A stretch of DNA of 64,000 nt from Streptomyces sp. CBMA29. Lineage in GTDB: Bacteria > Actinomycetota > Actinomycetes > Streptomycetales > Streptomycetaceae. The DNA lies in the NCBI RefSeq assembly GCF_014596445.1, contig NZ_MECL01000220.1, positions 180,440 through 244,439 of the forward strand, read 5' to 3'. Below the pieces are notes generated by a model. The model saw nothing but the letters and a program-made list of their open reading frames with translations. It had not been told where the DNA came from and did not search any database. Of this stretch, positions 24,245 through 35,850 are shown in pieces. Position 1 is the stretch's first letter. Every line of letters starts with the position of its first letter. Made by a program: the position numbers and the translations under genes.

Positions 24245-26119
24245 ATGGCACGTGCGGTCGGCATCGACCTGGGCACGACTAATTCCGTCGTCAGCGTTCT
24301 CGAAGGCGGCGAGCCCACCGTCATCACCAACGCAGAGGGCGCCAGGACCACGCCGTCCGTCGTCGCCTTCGCCAAGAACGGCGAGGTGCTCGTCGGCGAG
24401 GTCGCCAAGCGCCAGGCTGTCACCAACGTCGACAGGACCGTCCGGTCGGTCAAGCGCCACATGGGCACCGACTGGAAGATCAACCTGGACGGCAAGGACT
24501 TCAACCCGCAGCAGATGAGCGCCTTCATCCTGCAGAAGCTCAAGCGGGACGCGGAGTCGTACCTGGGCGAGAAGGTCACCGACGCGGTGATCACCGTCCC
24601 CGCGTACTTCAACGACTCCGAGCGCCAGGCCACCAAGGAGGCCGGCGAGATCGCGGGCCTGAAGGTCCTGCGGATCGTCAACGAGCCGACCGCCGCCGCG
24701 CTGGCGTACGGCCTCGACAAGGAGGACCAGACCATCCTGGTCTTCGACCTCGGTGGCGGCACCTTCGACGTCTCGCTGCTGGAGATCGGCGACGGCGTCG
24801 TCGAGGTGAAGGCCACCAACGGCGACAACCACCTCGGTGGTGACGACTGGGACCAGCGCGTCGTCGACTACCTGGTGAAGCAGTTCCAGTCCGGCCACGG
24901 CGTGGACCTGGGCAAGGACAAGATGGCCCTCCAGCGCCTGCGTGAGGCGGCGGAGAAGGCGAAGATCGAGCTGTCCTCGTCCACCGAGACCTCGATCAAC
25001 CTGCCGTACATCACGGCGTCCGCCGAGGGCCCGCTGCACCTGGACGAGAAGCTCACCCGCGCCCAGTTCCAGCAGCTCACCACCGATCTGCTGGAGCGCT
25101 GCAAGACCCCGTTCCACAACGTCATCAAGGACGCCGGGATCCAGCTCTCGGAGATCGACCACGTCGTCCTGGTCGGCGGCTCGACGCGGATGCCCGCCGT
25201 CGCGGAGCTGGTGCGCGAGCTGACCGGCGGCAAGGACGCCAACAAGGGCGTCAACCCGGACGAGGTCGTCGCCATCGGCGCGTCCCTCCAGGCCGGTGTG
25301 CTCAAGGGCGAGGTCAAGGACGTCCTGCTGCTCGACGTCACCCCGCTGTCCCTCGGTATCGAGACCAAGGGCGGCATCATGACCAAGCTGATCGAGCGCA
25401 ACACGACCATCCCGACCAAGCGCTCCGAGATCTTCACCACGGCCGAGGACAACCAGCCGTCGGTCCAGATCCAGGTCTACCAGGGCGAGCGCGAGATCGC
25501 GGCGTACAACAAGAAGCTCGGCATGTTCGAGCTGACCGGCCTGCCGCCCGCCCCCCGCGGGATGCCGCAGATCGAGGTCACCTTCGACATCGACGCCAAC
25601 GGCATCATGCACGTCGGCGCGAAGGACCTCGGCACCGGCAAGGAGCAGCGGATGACCGTCACCGGCGGCTCCTCGCTGCCCAAGGACGAGGTCGACCGCA
25701 TGCGCCAGGAGGCCGAGCAGTACGCGGACGAGGACCACAAGCGCCGCGAGTCCGCCGAGACCCGCAACCAGGGTGAGCAGCTCGTCTACCAGACCGAGAA
25801 GTTCATCGCGGACAACAAGGACAAGCTCCCCGAGGACGTCAGGTCCGAGGTCGAGACCGCGATCGCGGACCTCAAGGAGAAGCTGAAGAACGAGTCGACG
25901 GACGACGGCAACACCTCCGCGATCCGCGAGGCCACCGAGAAGGTCGCGGCCACCAGCCAGAAGCTGGGCCAGGCGCTGTACGCGCAGACCGACGGCGCCT
26001 CCGGCAGCGCCGAGACCTCCGGTGCCGGTCCCGAGGACGCCGCCTCCGCGGCCGACGACGACGTGGTCGACGCCGAGATCGTGGACGACGAGAACAACAA
26101 GAGGGACGGTGCCGCGTGA
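24245..26119 (+). CDS. dnaK: Hsp70 chaperone DnaK
   Basis: This 624-residue protein starts at ATG 24245 after AGGAGG. The ATPase domain has IDLGTTNSVV, VFDLGGGTFDVSLLEIG and VVLVGGSTRMPAV. The interdomain linker is DVLLLDVTPLSLGIE. The substrate-binding domain follows, and the C terminus is an acidic disordered tail (DDDVVDAEIVDDENN). Length and motifs are normal. It is the first gene of dnaK-grpE-dnaJ-hspR and overlaps grpE by four bases. Besides folding, DnaK acts as co-repressor of HspR. Confidence 0.97.
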   Translation: MARAVGIDLGTTNSVVSVLEGGEPTVITNAEGARTTPSVVAFAKNGEVLVGEVAKRQAVTNVDRTVRSVKRHMGTDWKINLDGKDFNPQQMSAFILQKLKRDAESYLGEKVTDAVITVPAYFNDSERQATKEAGEIAGLKVLRIVNEPTAAALAYGLDKEDQTILVFDLGGGTFDVSLLEIGDGVVEVKATNGDNHLGGDDWDQRVVDYLVKQFQSGHGVDLGKDKMALQRLREAAEKAKIELSSSTETSINLPYITASAEGPLHLDEKLTRAQFQQLTTDLLERCKTPFHNVIKDAGIQLSEIDHVVLVGGSTRMPAVAELVRELTGGKDANKGVNPDEVVAIGASLQAGVLKGEVKDVLLLDVTPLSLGIETKGGIMTKLIERNTTIPTKRSEIFTTAEDNQPSVQIQVYQGEREIAAYNKKLGMFELTGLPPAPRGMPQIEVTFDIDANGIMHVGAKDLGTGKEQRMTVTGGSSLPKDEVDRMRQEAEQYADEDHKRRESAETRNQGEQLVYQTEKFIADNKDKLPEDVRSEVETAIADLKEKLKNESTDDGNTSAIREATEKVAATSQKLGQALYAQTDGASGSAETSGAGPEDAASAADDDVVDAEIVDDENNKRDGAA

Positions 26120-26787
26120 CGGAGGAGCCGAAGGGCTTCGAGTCGGAGCCCGACGTCCCTTCCGAGGCCGGCGAGGAGCAGCCGGACGCCGCCGCGAAGG
26201 CCGCCGGGTCCGCCGATGAGGCGGGCCCGGCGGCCCCGGCCCCGGACGGGGACGCGAAGGAGCTGACGGCCCTGCGGGCGCAGTTGGACCAGGTGCGCAC
26301 CGCGCTCAACGAGCGCACCGCGGACCTCCAGCGGCTCCAGGCCGAGTATCAGAACTACCGCCGCAGGGTGGAGCGGGACCGGGTCGCCGTCAAGGAGGTC
26401 GCGGTCGCCAATCTGCTCACCGAACTGCTGCCGGTGCTCGACGACATCGGCCGGGCGCGGGAACACGGCGAGCTGGTCGGCGGCTTCAAGTCGGTCGCCG
26501 AGTCGCTGGAGACGGTGGCGGCGAAGCTGGGGCTGCAACAGTTCGGCAAGGAGGGCGAGCCCTTCGACCCGCTGGTGCACGAGGCCCTGATGCACAGCTA
26601 TTCACCGGATGTCACGCAGACCACATGCGTGCAGATCCTCCAGCCCGGGTACCGCATCGGGGAGCGCAATCTGCGGCCCGCCAGGGTCGCGGTCGCCGAA
26701 CCGCAGCCGGGCAGCAACGCCAAGGACGAGTCGGCGGCGGAGAAGAAGCCTGACGAAGAGGAGACCGGTGGCCCGGACGAGGGCTGA
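26116..26787 (+). CDS. grpE: nucleotide exchange factor GrpE
   Basis: The GTG at 26116 overlaps the dnaK stop, giving 223 residues. A disordered acidic N terminus precedes a long coiled coil (LQRLQAEYQNYRRRVERD) and the beta domain ending LQPGYRIGERNLRPARVAV. It releases ADP from DnaK. Coupled translation with dnaK is likely. Confidence 0.95.
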   Translation: MTEEPKGFESEPDVPSEAGEEQPDAAAKAAGSADEAGPAAPAPDGDAKELTALRAQLDQVRTALNERTADLQRLQAEYQNYRRRVERDRVAVKEVAVANLLTELLPVLDDIGRAREHGELVGGFKSVAESLETVAAKLGLQQFGKEGEPFDPLVHEALMHSYSPDVTQTTCVQILQPGYRIGERNLRPARVAVAEPQPGSNAKDESAAEKKPDEEETGGPDEG

Positions 26788-26868
26788 CGGCGTAGAAGTA
26801 AGTGGGCGTAGGAGTGTGCCGGTCACCGGCGGCGCGCCTGGAAGCCGCGGAGAGGAGGGACGTCGGGG

Positions 26869-28068
26869 ATGAGCGTCAGTAGGGACCTGTTGGAGAAGGA
26901 CCTGTACAAAGTCCTCGGCGTGCCCAAGGACGCCACGGACGCCGAGATCAAGAAGGCGTACCGGAAGCTCGCCCGTGAGTTCCACCCGGACGCCAACAAG
27001 GGCGACGCGAAGGCCGAGGAGCGCTTCAAGGAGATCTCCGAGGCCAACGACGTGCTGTCCGACGCCAAGCGCCGCAAGGAGTACGACGAGGGCCGCGCGC
27101 TGTTCGGGAACGGCGGCTTCCGCCCCGGTCCCGGCGCGGGCGGCACCGGCGGCTTCAACTTCGACCTCGGCGACCTGTTCGGCGGCACCGGCGGCCAGCC
27201 CGGCGGGCAGACCACCAGCGGGCAGGGCGGCGGCTTCGGCGGCGGCCTGGGCGACGTCTTCGGCGGTCTGTTCAACCGCGGCGGCGCGGGCACGCGGGTG
27301 CAGCCGCGCCGCGGCCAGGACATCGAGTCCGAGGTGACGCTGAGCTTCACCGAGGCGGTCGACGGGGCCACGGTCCCGCTGCGGATGTCCTCGCAGGCGC
27401 CCTGCAAGGCGTGCTCCGGCACCGGCGACAAGAACGGCACGCCCCGGGTGTGCCCGACCTGCGTCGGCACCGGGCAGGTCTCGCGCGGCGGCGGTGGCGG
27501 CTTCTCGCTGACCGACCCGTGCGTGGACTGCAAGGGCCGCGGCCTGATCGCCGAGACCCCTTGCGACGTCTGCAAGGGCAGCGGGCGGGCCCGTTCCTCG
27601 CGCACCATGCAGGTCCGTATCCCGGCCGGTGTCACCGACGGGCAGCGGATCCGGCTGCGCGGCAAGGGCGCGCCCGGCGAGCGCGGCGGCCCCGGCGGCG
27701 ACCTGTACGTGGTCGTGCACGTCGGAGCGCACCCGGTCTTCGGGCGTCGCGAGTCCAATCTCACGGTCACCGTGCCGGTGACCTTCGCCGAGGCGGCGCT
27801 CGGCGGCGAGATCAAGGTGCCCACCCTGGGCGGCCCGCCGGTCACCCTCAAGCTTCCGGCCGGTACGCCGAACGGCCGTACGCTGCGCGCCCGCGGCAAG
27901 GGCGCCATGCGCAAGGACGGTTCACGGGGCGATCTGCTCGTCACCATCGAGGTGGCGGTGCCGGAGAAGACCGAGGGCAAGGCGCTGGACGCGCTGGAGT
28001 CCTACCGGGAAGCGACCGCGGGGCACGACCCGCGGGCGGAGCTGTTCAAGGCCGCAAAGGGAGCGTGA
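26869..28068 (+). CDS. dnaJ: DnaJ-type co-chaperone
   Basis: This 399-residue protein starts at ATG 26869, 81 bases after grpE. The J domain contains AREFHPDANKG with the HPD motif. A Gly/Phe-rich region follows (res. about 80-140), then four CxxCxGxG zinc motifs (CKACSGTG, CPTCVGTG, CVDCKGRG, CDVCKGSG), and the two C-terminal substrate domains. It stimulates DnaK ATPase and delivers substrates. Its position in the operon suggests the DnaJ1 copy of Streptomyces. Confidence 0.95.
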   Translation: MSVSRDLLEKDLYKVLGVPKDATDAEIKKAYRKLAREFHPDANKGDAKAEERFKEISEANDVLSDAKRRKEYDEGRALFGNGGFRPGPGAGGTGGFNFDLGDLFGGTGGQPGGQTTSGQGGGFGGGLGDVFGGLFNRGGAGTRVQPRRGQDIESEVTLSFTEAVDGATVPLRMSSQAPCKACSGTGDKNGTPRVCPTCVGTGQVSRGGGGGFSLTDPCVDCKGRGLIAETPCDVCKGSGRARSSRTMQVRIPAGVTDGQRIRLRGKGAPGERGGPGGDLYVVVHVGAHPVFGRRESNLTVTVPVTFAEAALGGEIKVPTLGGPPVTLKLPAGTPNGRTLRARGKGAMRKDGSRGDLLVTIEVAVPEKTEGKALDALESYREATAGHDPRAELFKAAKGA

Positions 28069-28073
28069 CCTGA

Positions 28074-28541
28074 ATGAGCGTCGACGGAAGCGGTATGAGA
28101 GGCCCGCGCGGCCGCAATCCTTACCAACTGACCGAGGAGTCCCCGGTCTACGTCATCTCGGTGGCGGCCGAGCTGTCCGGGCTGCACCCGCAGACCCTGC
28201 GTCAGTACGACCGCCTCGGGCTGGTCTCGCCCGACCGTACCGCCGGGCGCGGCCGTCGCTACTCCACCCGTGACATCGAGCAGCTCCGCGAGGTGCAGCG
28301 GCTCTCGCAGGACGAGGGCATCAACCTCGCGGGCATCAAGCGGATCATCGAGCTGGAGAACCAGGTCGCCGCCCTCCAGGCGCGCGTGGCCGAGCTCTCC
28401 GCCGCAGTCGAGGGCGCCGCCGCCGTCATCCAGCAGCGCGAGGCCGCCGTGCACGCCTCGTACCGCCGCGACCTGGTTCCCTACCAGGACGTCCAGCACA
28501 CCAGCGCGCTGGTGGTGTGGCGCCCGAAGCGCGACGGCTGA
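28074..28541 (+). CDS. hspR: heat-shock repressor HspR
   Basis: This 155-residue MerR-like regulator starts five bases after dnaJ. The helix-turn-helix VISVAAELSGLHPQTLRQYD and the wing GRGRRYSTRDIEQL are clear. A coiled-coil region (ENQVAALQARVAELSAAVEG) and the typical ALVVWRPKRDG C terminus follow. It binds HAIR sequences; these occur upstream of dnaK and clpB in this window. Confidence 0.95.
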   Translation: MSVDGSGMRGPRGRNPYQLTEESPVYVISVAAELSGLHPQTLRQYDRLGLVSPDRTAGRGRRYSTRDIEQLREVQRLSQDEGINLAGIKRIIELENQVAALQARVAELSAAVEGAAAVIQQREAAVHASYRRDLVPYQDVQHTSALVVWRPKRDG

Positions 28542-28602
28542 CCGACGCTCACCCGTACGGCGTGATGCGCCCGTAAATACGACGGACGGTCGGCGGCGCC
28601 GG

Positions 28603-30249
28603 TCAGTGGAGCGCGGCCGGGACGACCTGGACGGAGTCGCCCACGGCGCGCTCGCCCGTCGCGTCCGAGGGGTTGTTGGCGAGGGTGCCGTCGACGGCGA
28701 AGGTGGTGGAGCCGCCGCCGTCGAGGTTGAGGGCCTGGACGGCGCCCAGGGAGCGCATGAAGGCGGCGGCCTCCATGAGCGTGAAGCCCTCGCTGCCGCC
28801 GCCGGTCCGGCGGCCGTCGACCGTGACCAGCAGCAGGCGGCCCCGGTCGTCGATCCCGGCCAGGGTGCGGGGCTGGCGGCTGTTGGCCCAGACGTAGCCG
28901 AAGGACAGGTCGAGCGGGTCGACGACGCCCTCGGCGGCGGCGTCCACGGCGATCCGGCCGTCCTCGACGAGCGTGGGGGCGGCGCTGACGACGCTGTCGC
29001 CGGGGCCGAGGGTGAGGACCTTGCCCGCGGTGTCGCGGATGGCCGTGTCGACCGATACGCGCTCACCCGTACGGGCGTACGTGGTCAGCCAGTCGGCGGC
29101 CGAGCCGATGCCCTGGAGGACCGAGCCGTCGGCGGGCACCCGGCCGCCGCGCGCGCCGACGGACACCACGTCGCCCTCGGCGTCGAGCACGGCCTGGACG
29201 CCGGGGCCGGTGGGCAGGGCGGCGCCGAAGGCGGGGGTGAACGCCACCAGGTCGTCCTTCTCGTAGCAGGTGACGTCCTGCCAGGGCAGTTCGCTCGGGG
29301 TGCCGCCGGGGCGCCCGCAGTCGCGGACCGTGCCGGGCAGCCGGTTGACGCCCTGCACGGCGTAGGACGCGCCGCCCGCGCGGGCGGTGGCCGTGCTGTT
29401 CAGGTCGGCGATCCGCAGCCGCCGCCCGCCGTCGGCGAGCACCAGCGCGGCGCGCGCGCCGGCCGACATCGACTCCAGCCGCCCGTCGTATGCGCCGAGT
29501 CCCGACTGGGTGCCCTGGACGCCGCCCGCGTCGGTGATGACGAAGAAGCCGCCGTTGACGGCGACCAGGGAGCCCAGTTTCCTGGCGACCGAGGACGGCG
29601 TCGCGCGGCGCGCGACATCGCCGTCGTGGGTGCCCGCGACCGTGCCGCGGAACACGCGCGGGTCGACGGTCGCGATGTGGATGTTCTGGACGTCGGCGGG
29701 CTGGTCGGCGTCGTAGCCGGTCCACTCGACGGCGGTGAGGAAGCCCGCCGCGGTGACGGGCTGCGCGGCGGCCGTGGCGGCGGCCTGTGTGGCGTACCCG
29801 CCGATCCGTATCCGCAGGCCCATCGCGCCGTGCGGGGTGTCGCTGTAGGCGGGCCACTGGACGGTCTCGACGCGTGGCGCGAAGCCCGCCGCGCGCAGCC
29901 GCGCCGCCGTGTCGTCCGCCCACGCCTTGTCGCTCACTTCGAGCCCGGTCGGCGCGCCGGTCAGCCTGCTGGTGGACGGCCGCTGGACGGTGACGGTCCA
30001 GGACGGCGCCGCGTCGGCGCGCCGGATCGTCCCGGTGCGGACCTGAAGGCCGGGCGCCGGATCCCGCGTCGTCCACCGCGACGAGACGGGGTTGCGGTGG
30101 CCGGTGGCAGCCGAGGGGTCCGGCCCGTGACCGGGCACCGCGGCCTGGGCCGTCGAGTCGAGGGCGAGCGGTACGACGGCGGCGAGTACGGCGACGGCGG
30201 CCACGACGGTGCGGACGCGTACCCGCGCGGCACCCCTGGTGTGCTCCAT
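28603..30249 (-). CDS. secreted phosphodiester glycosidase family (NAGPA-domain) protein
   Basis: This 548-residue protein starts with a signal peptide (VRTVVAAVAVLAAVVPLALD followed by AQA). The N-terminal third includes a SPOR-like region (AARLRAAGFAPRVETV, IRIGGYATQAAATAA). The C-terminal half has the NAGPA signatures LVAVNGGFFVI, RAALVLADG and ALNLDGGGSTTFAVDG. The family cleaves GlcNAc-phosphodiesters in animals and acts on envelope polymers in bacteria. It is probably extracellular and involved in cell-wall glycopolymers. Confidence 0.82.
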   Translation of the reverse strand: MEHTRGAARVRVRTVVAAVAVLAAVVPLALDSTAQAAVPGHGPDPSAATGHRNPVSSRWTTRDPAPGLQVRTGTIRRADAAPSWTVTVQRPSTSRLTGAPTGLEVSDKAWADDTAARLRAAGFAPRVETVQWPAYSDTPHGAMGLRIRIGGYATQAAATAAAQPVTAAGFLTAVEWTGYDADQPADVQNIHIATVDPRVFRGTVAGTHDGDVARRATPSSVARKLGSLVAVNGGFFVITDAGGVQGTQSGLGAYDGRLESMSAGARAALVLADGGRRLRIADLNSTATARAGGASYAVQGVNRLPGTVRDCGRPGGTPSELPWQDVTCYEKDDLVAFTPAFGAALPTGPGVQAVLDAEGDVVSVGARGGRVPADGSVLQGIGSAADWLTTYARTGERVSVDTAIRDTAGKVLTLGPGDSVVSAAPTLVEDGRIAVDAAAEGVVDPLDLSFGYVWANSRQPRTLAGIDDRGRLLLVTVDGRRTGGGSEGFTLMEAAAFMRSLGAVQALNLDGGGSTTFAVDGTLANNPSDATGERAVGDSVQVVPAALH

Positions 30250-30456
30250 GAAGACCCCTTCACGTACGACGGCTGACGGCTGCGAGCGGGCGGCTTCCGC
30301 GCCCCATGAGAGCCGTCCTACGCGAAGAGCCCGCCTTGTGGGGGTGAGTTCCGGGCGAACAGCCGACGAATGCGGCCATCCGCCGTATGCCGTAGGGGCG
30401 TTGTGGGTGTTACGCGCGTTGTGGGCGTTACGCCGACGGCGTGCCGTGATACCCCC

Positions 30457-30861
30457 TCACGCGTTGCCCATCGCGCGTGTCAGGGCGATCTCGATCACGA
30501 TGCGGTCCGGGTTGGGGGAGGGGGTGCGGCTGTAGCGCTCGGTGTAGCGGCGTACGGCCTCGGCGACGCGGTCCGGGTCGGCGCAGACGGTGGCCACGCC
30601 TTCGAGGGTGGCCCAGATCCGCCGCTCGACCTGGCAGACCGCGACCCGAGCGCCGTCGGGGCCCGCCGCCAGGACGTTCAGGGCCTTGGTGCTCCTGCCG
30701 CTGGCGATGACGCGGGCGAGCCCCGCCCCGGGGTCGTACGTGACGCCGACCGGGACGACGTGCGGGGAGCCGTCGGGGCGCGGGGTGGTGAGGGTGCACA
30801 GGTGCCGCTCGCGCCAGAAGGCGAGGTAACCGGGTGCGGGGGAGCGGGGATCGAATGCCAT
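30457..30861 (-). CDS. PPOX-class flavin/F420-dependent protein
   Basis: This 134-residue split-barrel protein starts at ATG 30861. The segments CTLTTPRPDGSPHVVPVGV and ARVIASGRSTKALNV match the F420- or FMN-dependent pyridoxamine 5'-phosphate oxidase-like family (TIGR03618 type). Such enzymes reduce or oxidise small molecules with F420 in actinobacteria. The substrate is unknown. The 207 bases upstream (30250-30456) hold no gene. Confidence 0.8.
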   Translation of the reverse strand: MAFDPRSPAPGYLAFWRERHLCTLTTPRPDGSPHVVPVGVTYDPGAGLARVIASGRSTKALNVLAAGPDGARVAVCQVERRIWATLEGVATVCADPDRVAEAVRRYTERYSRTPSPNPDRIVIEIALTRAMGNA

Positions 30862-30967
30862 GGACGGGACGGTACGCGGGGGCGCGCGGGCGGGTTCGCA
30901 GGGGCCGGGCGCGGGTCCGTACGGGCCGGGCGCGGGCTCGTACGGGCCGGGCGCGGGCTCGTACGGG

Positions 30968-32275
30968 TCAGGTCAGGCGCACCGGGAGCGCGGCGGTGCT
31001 GTTGCCCACGAAGCCCGGCAGCGGCGGGAGTCCGGCGTCGGGGACGGCGAGGGTGAGGCCGGGGTGCGCGGCGTACAGGCTGCGCAGGGCGATCACCGCT
31101 TCGAGGCGGGCCAGCGGCGCGCCCAGGCAGTAGTGGCTGCCGTGGCCGAAGGCGAGGTGCCGGTTGGCGGGGCGGGTGATGTCGAAGCGGTCGGCGTCGG
31201 GGCCGTACTCGCGCGGGTCGCGTCCGGCGGCGGCGTATCCGGCGAGGACGGCTGTACCACGTGGCACAGAGGCGCCGTCAACCACCAGATCGGTGATCGG
31301 ATAGCGGAACGGGAAATTCGCCACCGGCCCGTCCCAGCGCAGCGTCTCCTCGACCACCGCGTCCCAGGACACCTCGCCCGCCAGCACGAGCGCGAGCTGG
31401 TCGGGGTGGCCGCACAGGGCGCGTACCGCGTTGACGATCAGATTGAGGGTCGTCTCGTGCCCGGCGACGATCATCAGCAGCAGGGTGCCGGTCAGCTCGG
31501 CGTCACTGAGGCGCCCGCCGGAACCGTTGCCGGAATCACCGCCCGAGCCCCCGTGCCCGCCGCTCGCGCCCCCGCCCCCGCCGCCTCCGTGGCCGCCGCC
31601 TCCGCTCCCGCTCTCCTCGCCACGCGCCGCGATCAGCGCGCTCGTCAGGTCGTCCCCGGGTGCCGCGCGCCGCTCCGCGACGACCTGGCCGAGGATCGCG
31701 TACGTCTCGCGCTGCGCGGCCATCGCGTCGGCCGCGGAGCTGCTGGTGCTGACGATCAGGTGGCTGAGGGTGTGCAGCCGGTCCCGGTAGGCGGGGGCGA
31801 TGCCCAGCAGCTCGCAGATCACGCCCATCGGCAGCGGATAGGCGTAGCCCTCGCGCAGGTCGACCACGCCGTCGGCGTCCGCGCGGCCGGGGAGCGCGGC
31901 CAGCAGGCCGGCGGCCTGCGCCTCGATCCGCGGGCGCATCGCGGCCACCCGGCGCGGGGTGAACGCCTTGGTGGCCAGGCCGCGCAGCCGCCTGTGGTCG
32001 TCGCCGTCCGCCGTCGTCATGCCGTTGACCAGCGCGAACGCGTTGAGCTGCCACTGTTCGGGGACCTCGCCCCGCTGGAGGGCGGCGAAGTGCGCGGCGT
32101 TCTTGGCCACCTTGGGGTCGGCCAGGAAATCGCGCAGTTCCTGGTAACGAGAGACGATCATCCCTGGGACGCCGTCCGGCAGCGTCACGGGGCAGACGGC
32201 CCCCGCCTCGCGCAGTGCGGCGGCGTCCGCGTGCAGCGCGGCGCCGGTCGGGTCCATGGAGTGCGCGTCGCTCAT
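30968..32275 (-). CDS. cytochrome P450 with a glycine-rich insert
   Basis: This 435-residue protein starts at ATG 32275 after GAGGAC; a longer frame upstream has no support. The P450 motifs are intact: LMIVAGHETTLNLI (I helix), EETLRW (ExxR) and the heme loop FGHGSHYCLGAPLAR (Cys 383). Residues 221-254, just before the I helix, are an insert made almost only of Gly, Ser and His that bacterial P450s normally lack. No ferredoxin gene is next to it. It is divergent from clpB. The substrate is unknown. Confidence 0.9.
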   Translation of the reverse strand: MSDAHSMDPTGAALHADAAALREAGAVCPVTLPDGVPGMIVSRYQELRDFLADPKVAKNAAHFAALQRGEVPEQWQLNAFALVNGMTTADGDDHRRLRGLATKAFTPRRVAAMRPRIEAQAAGLLAALPGRADADGVVDLREGYAYPLPMGVICELLGIAPAYRDRLHTLSHLIVSTSSSAADAMAAQRETYAILGQVVAERRAAPGDDLTSALIAARGEESGSGGGGHGGGGGGGASGGHGGSGGDSGNGSGGRLSDAELTGTLLLMIVAGHETTLNLIVNAVRALCGHPDQLALVLAGEVSWDAVVEETLRWDGPVANFPFRYPITDLVVDGASVPRGTAVLAGYAAAGRDPREYGPDADRFDITRPANRHLAFGHGSHYCLGAPLARLEAVIALRSLYAAHPGLTLAVPDAGLPPLPGFVGNSTAALPVRLT

Positions 32276-32594
32276 GGGAGTCCTCACGGACGGCGGGTAG
32301 GGAGGAGTCAAGCGGACATGCGGCCGTACGGACAAGCGGAGATGCGGCCAAAACGGCTGGAGCGGACCCCAACTCCGCTGCCTCCCAGCGGAGTTGAAGC
32401 AGGCATTGTCGCACCGCCGCCGGGATTTATTCAACGTTCATACAAAAACACATTCGCCCGCCGCGAGGCTCGCCGTCCCGCCCCCAAAACCGGCCCCAAA
32501 CTCACCTTGAGCGAGGTAGACTCAACTTGCCTCATGTGGCTCAAGGCAGGTTTACGCCCCTAACCGTCGATCACCAGAGGAGGAGCCGACGCCA
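32276..32594 (+). promoter_or_regulatory. clpB promoter region with HspR operator
   Basis: A HAIR-type repeat (CTTGAGC-N7-ACTCAAC) lies at 32506-32526. A second imperfect CTTG...CTCAAG pair with a shorter spacer follows at 32526-32545. Both are about 50-90 bases before the clpB start, consistent with HspR control. AGAGGAGGAG at 32576-32585 is the ribosome-binding site. The remaining part serves as the P450 leader and shows no gene. Confidence 0.82.
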
Positions 32595-35210
<2,616 letters not shown>

Positions 35211-35280
35211 ACCGGGGTTGCCACCGCCCGGCGGGAATGGGGGAGGATGGAGGAGAAACGTCTCGAAGGGAACCTTCACC

Positions 35281-35826
35281 GTGAGCATCGACCCGTCCTC
35301 GATCCCCAATTTCGGGGGCCAGGACCCCGAGCCGAACGGACCCGCCGGCAGCGTGGTCATCCCTGACCAGGAACTGGTCAAGCAGTTGCTCGAACAGATG
35401 GAGCTGAAGTACCTCGTCGACGAGGAGGGCGACCTCGCCGCGCCGTGGGAGGAATTCCGCACGTACTTCATGTTCCGCGGCGAGGGTGAGCAGGCGGTCT
35501 TCGCCGTCCGGACCTTCTACGACCACGCGTACTCGGTCGACGACAAGCCTCAGCTCCACGAGGTCATCGACGACTGGAACCGCCGCACCCTGTGGCCCAA
35601 GGTCTACACGCACACGCACGACGACGGCTCCGTCCGGCTGATCGGCGAGGCCCAGCTCCTGATCGGCCTCGGTGTCGGCCTGGAGCACTTCGTGTCCAGC
35701 ACGGTGAGCTGGGTGCGCGCGTCCATCGAATTCGACAAGTGGGTCGGCGAGACGCTCGGCCTGGAGAAGGACGTCGAGGGCGGTACGGACGGCGACGCCG
35801 AGGGCGACGGCGGCAGCGACGACTGA
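35281..35826 (+). CDS. YbjN-domain protein
   Basis: The GTG at 35281 follows GAAGGGA. The 181-residue protein shows the YbjN pattern: VVIPDQELVKQLLEQMELKY, VFAVRTFYDHAY, and LHEVIDDWNRRTLWPKVYTH. The C terminus is acidic and disordered. YbjN-like proteins are linked to stress responses and may be chaperone-like. It lies 70 bp after clpB in the same direction and may be partly co-transcribed. Confidence 0.78.
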   Translation: MSIDPSSIPNFGGQDPEPNGPAGSVVIPDQELVKQLLEQMELKYLVDEEGDLAAPWEEFRTYFMFRGEGEQAVFAVRTFYDHAYSVDDKPQLHEVIDDWNRRTLWPKVYTHTHDDGSVRLIGEAQLLIGLGVGLEHFVSSTVSWVRASIEFDKWVGETLGLEKDVEGGTDGDAEGDGGSDD

Positions 35827-35850
35827 ACGCGGGCCTCTGCGTCGCGGGCA

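Noticed and set aside
24221..25738. Long open frame antisense to dnaK
   Set aside because: It mirrors the dnaK codon pattern; high third-position GC opens antisense frames, and dnaK is certain.
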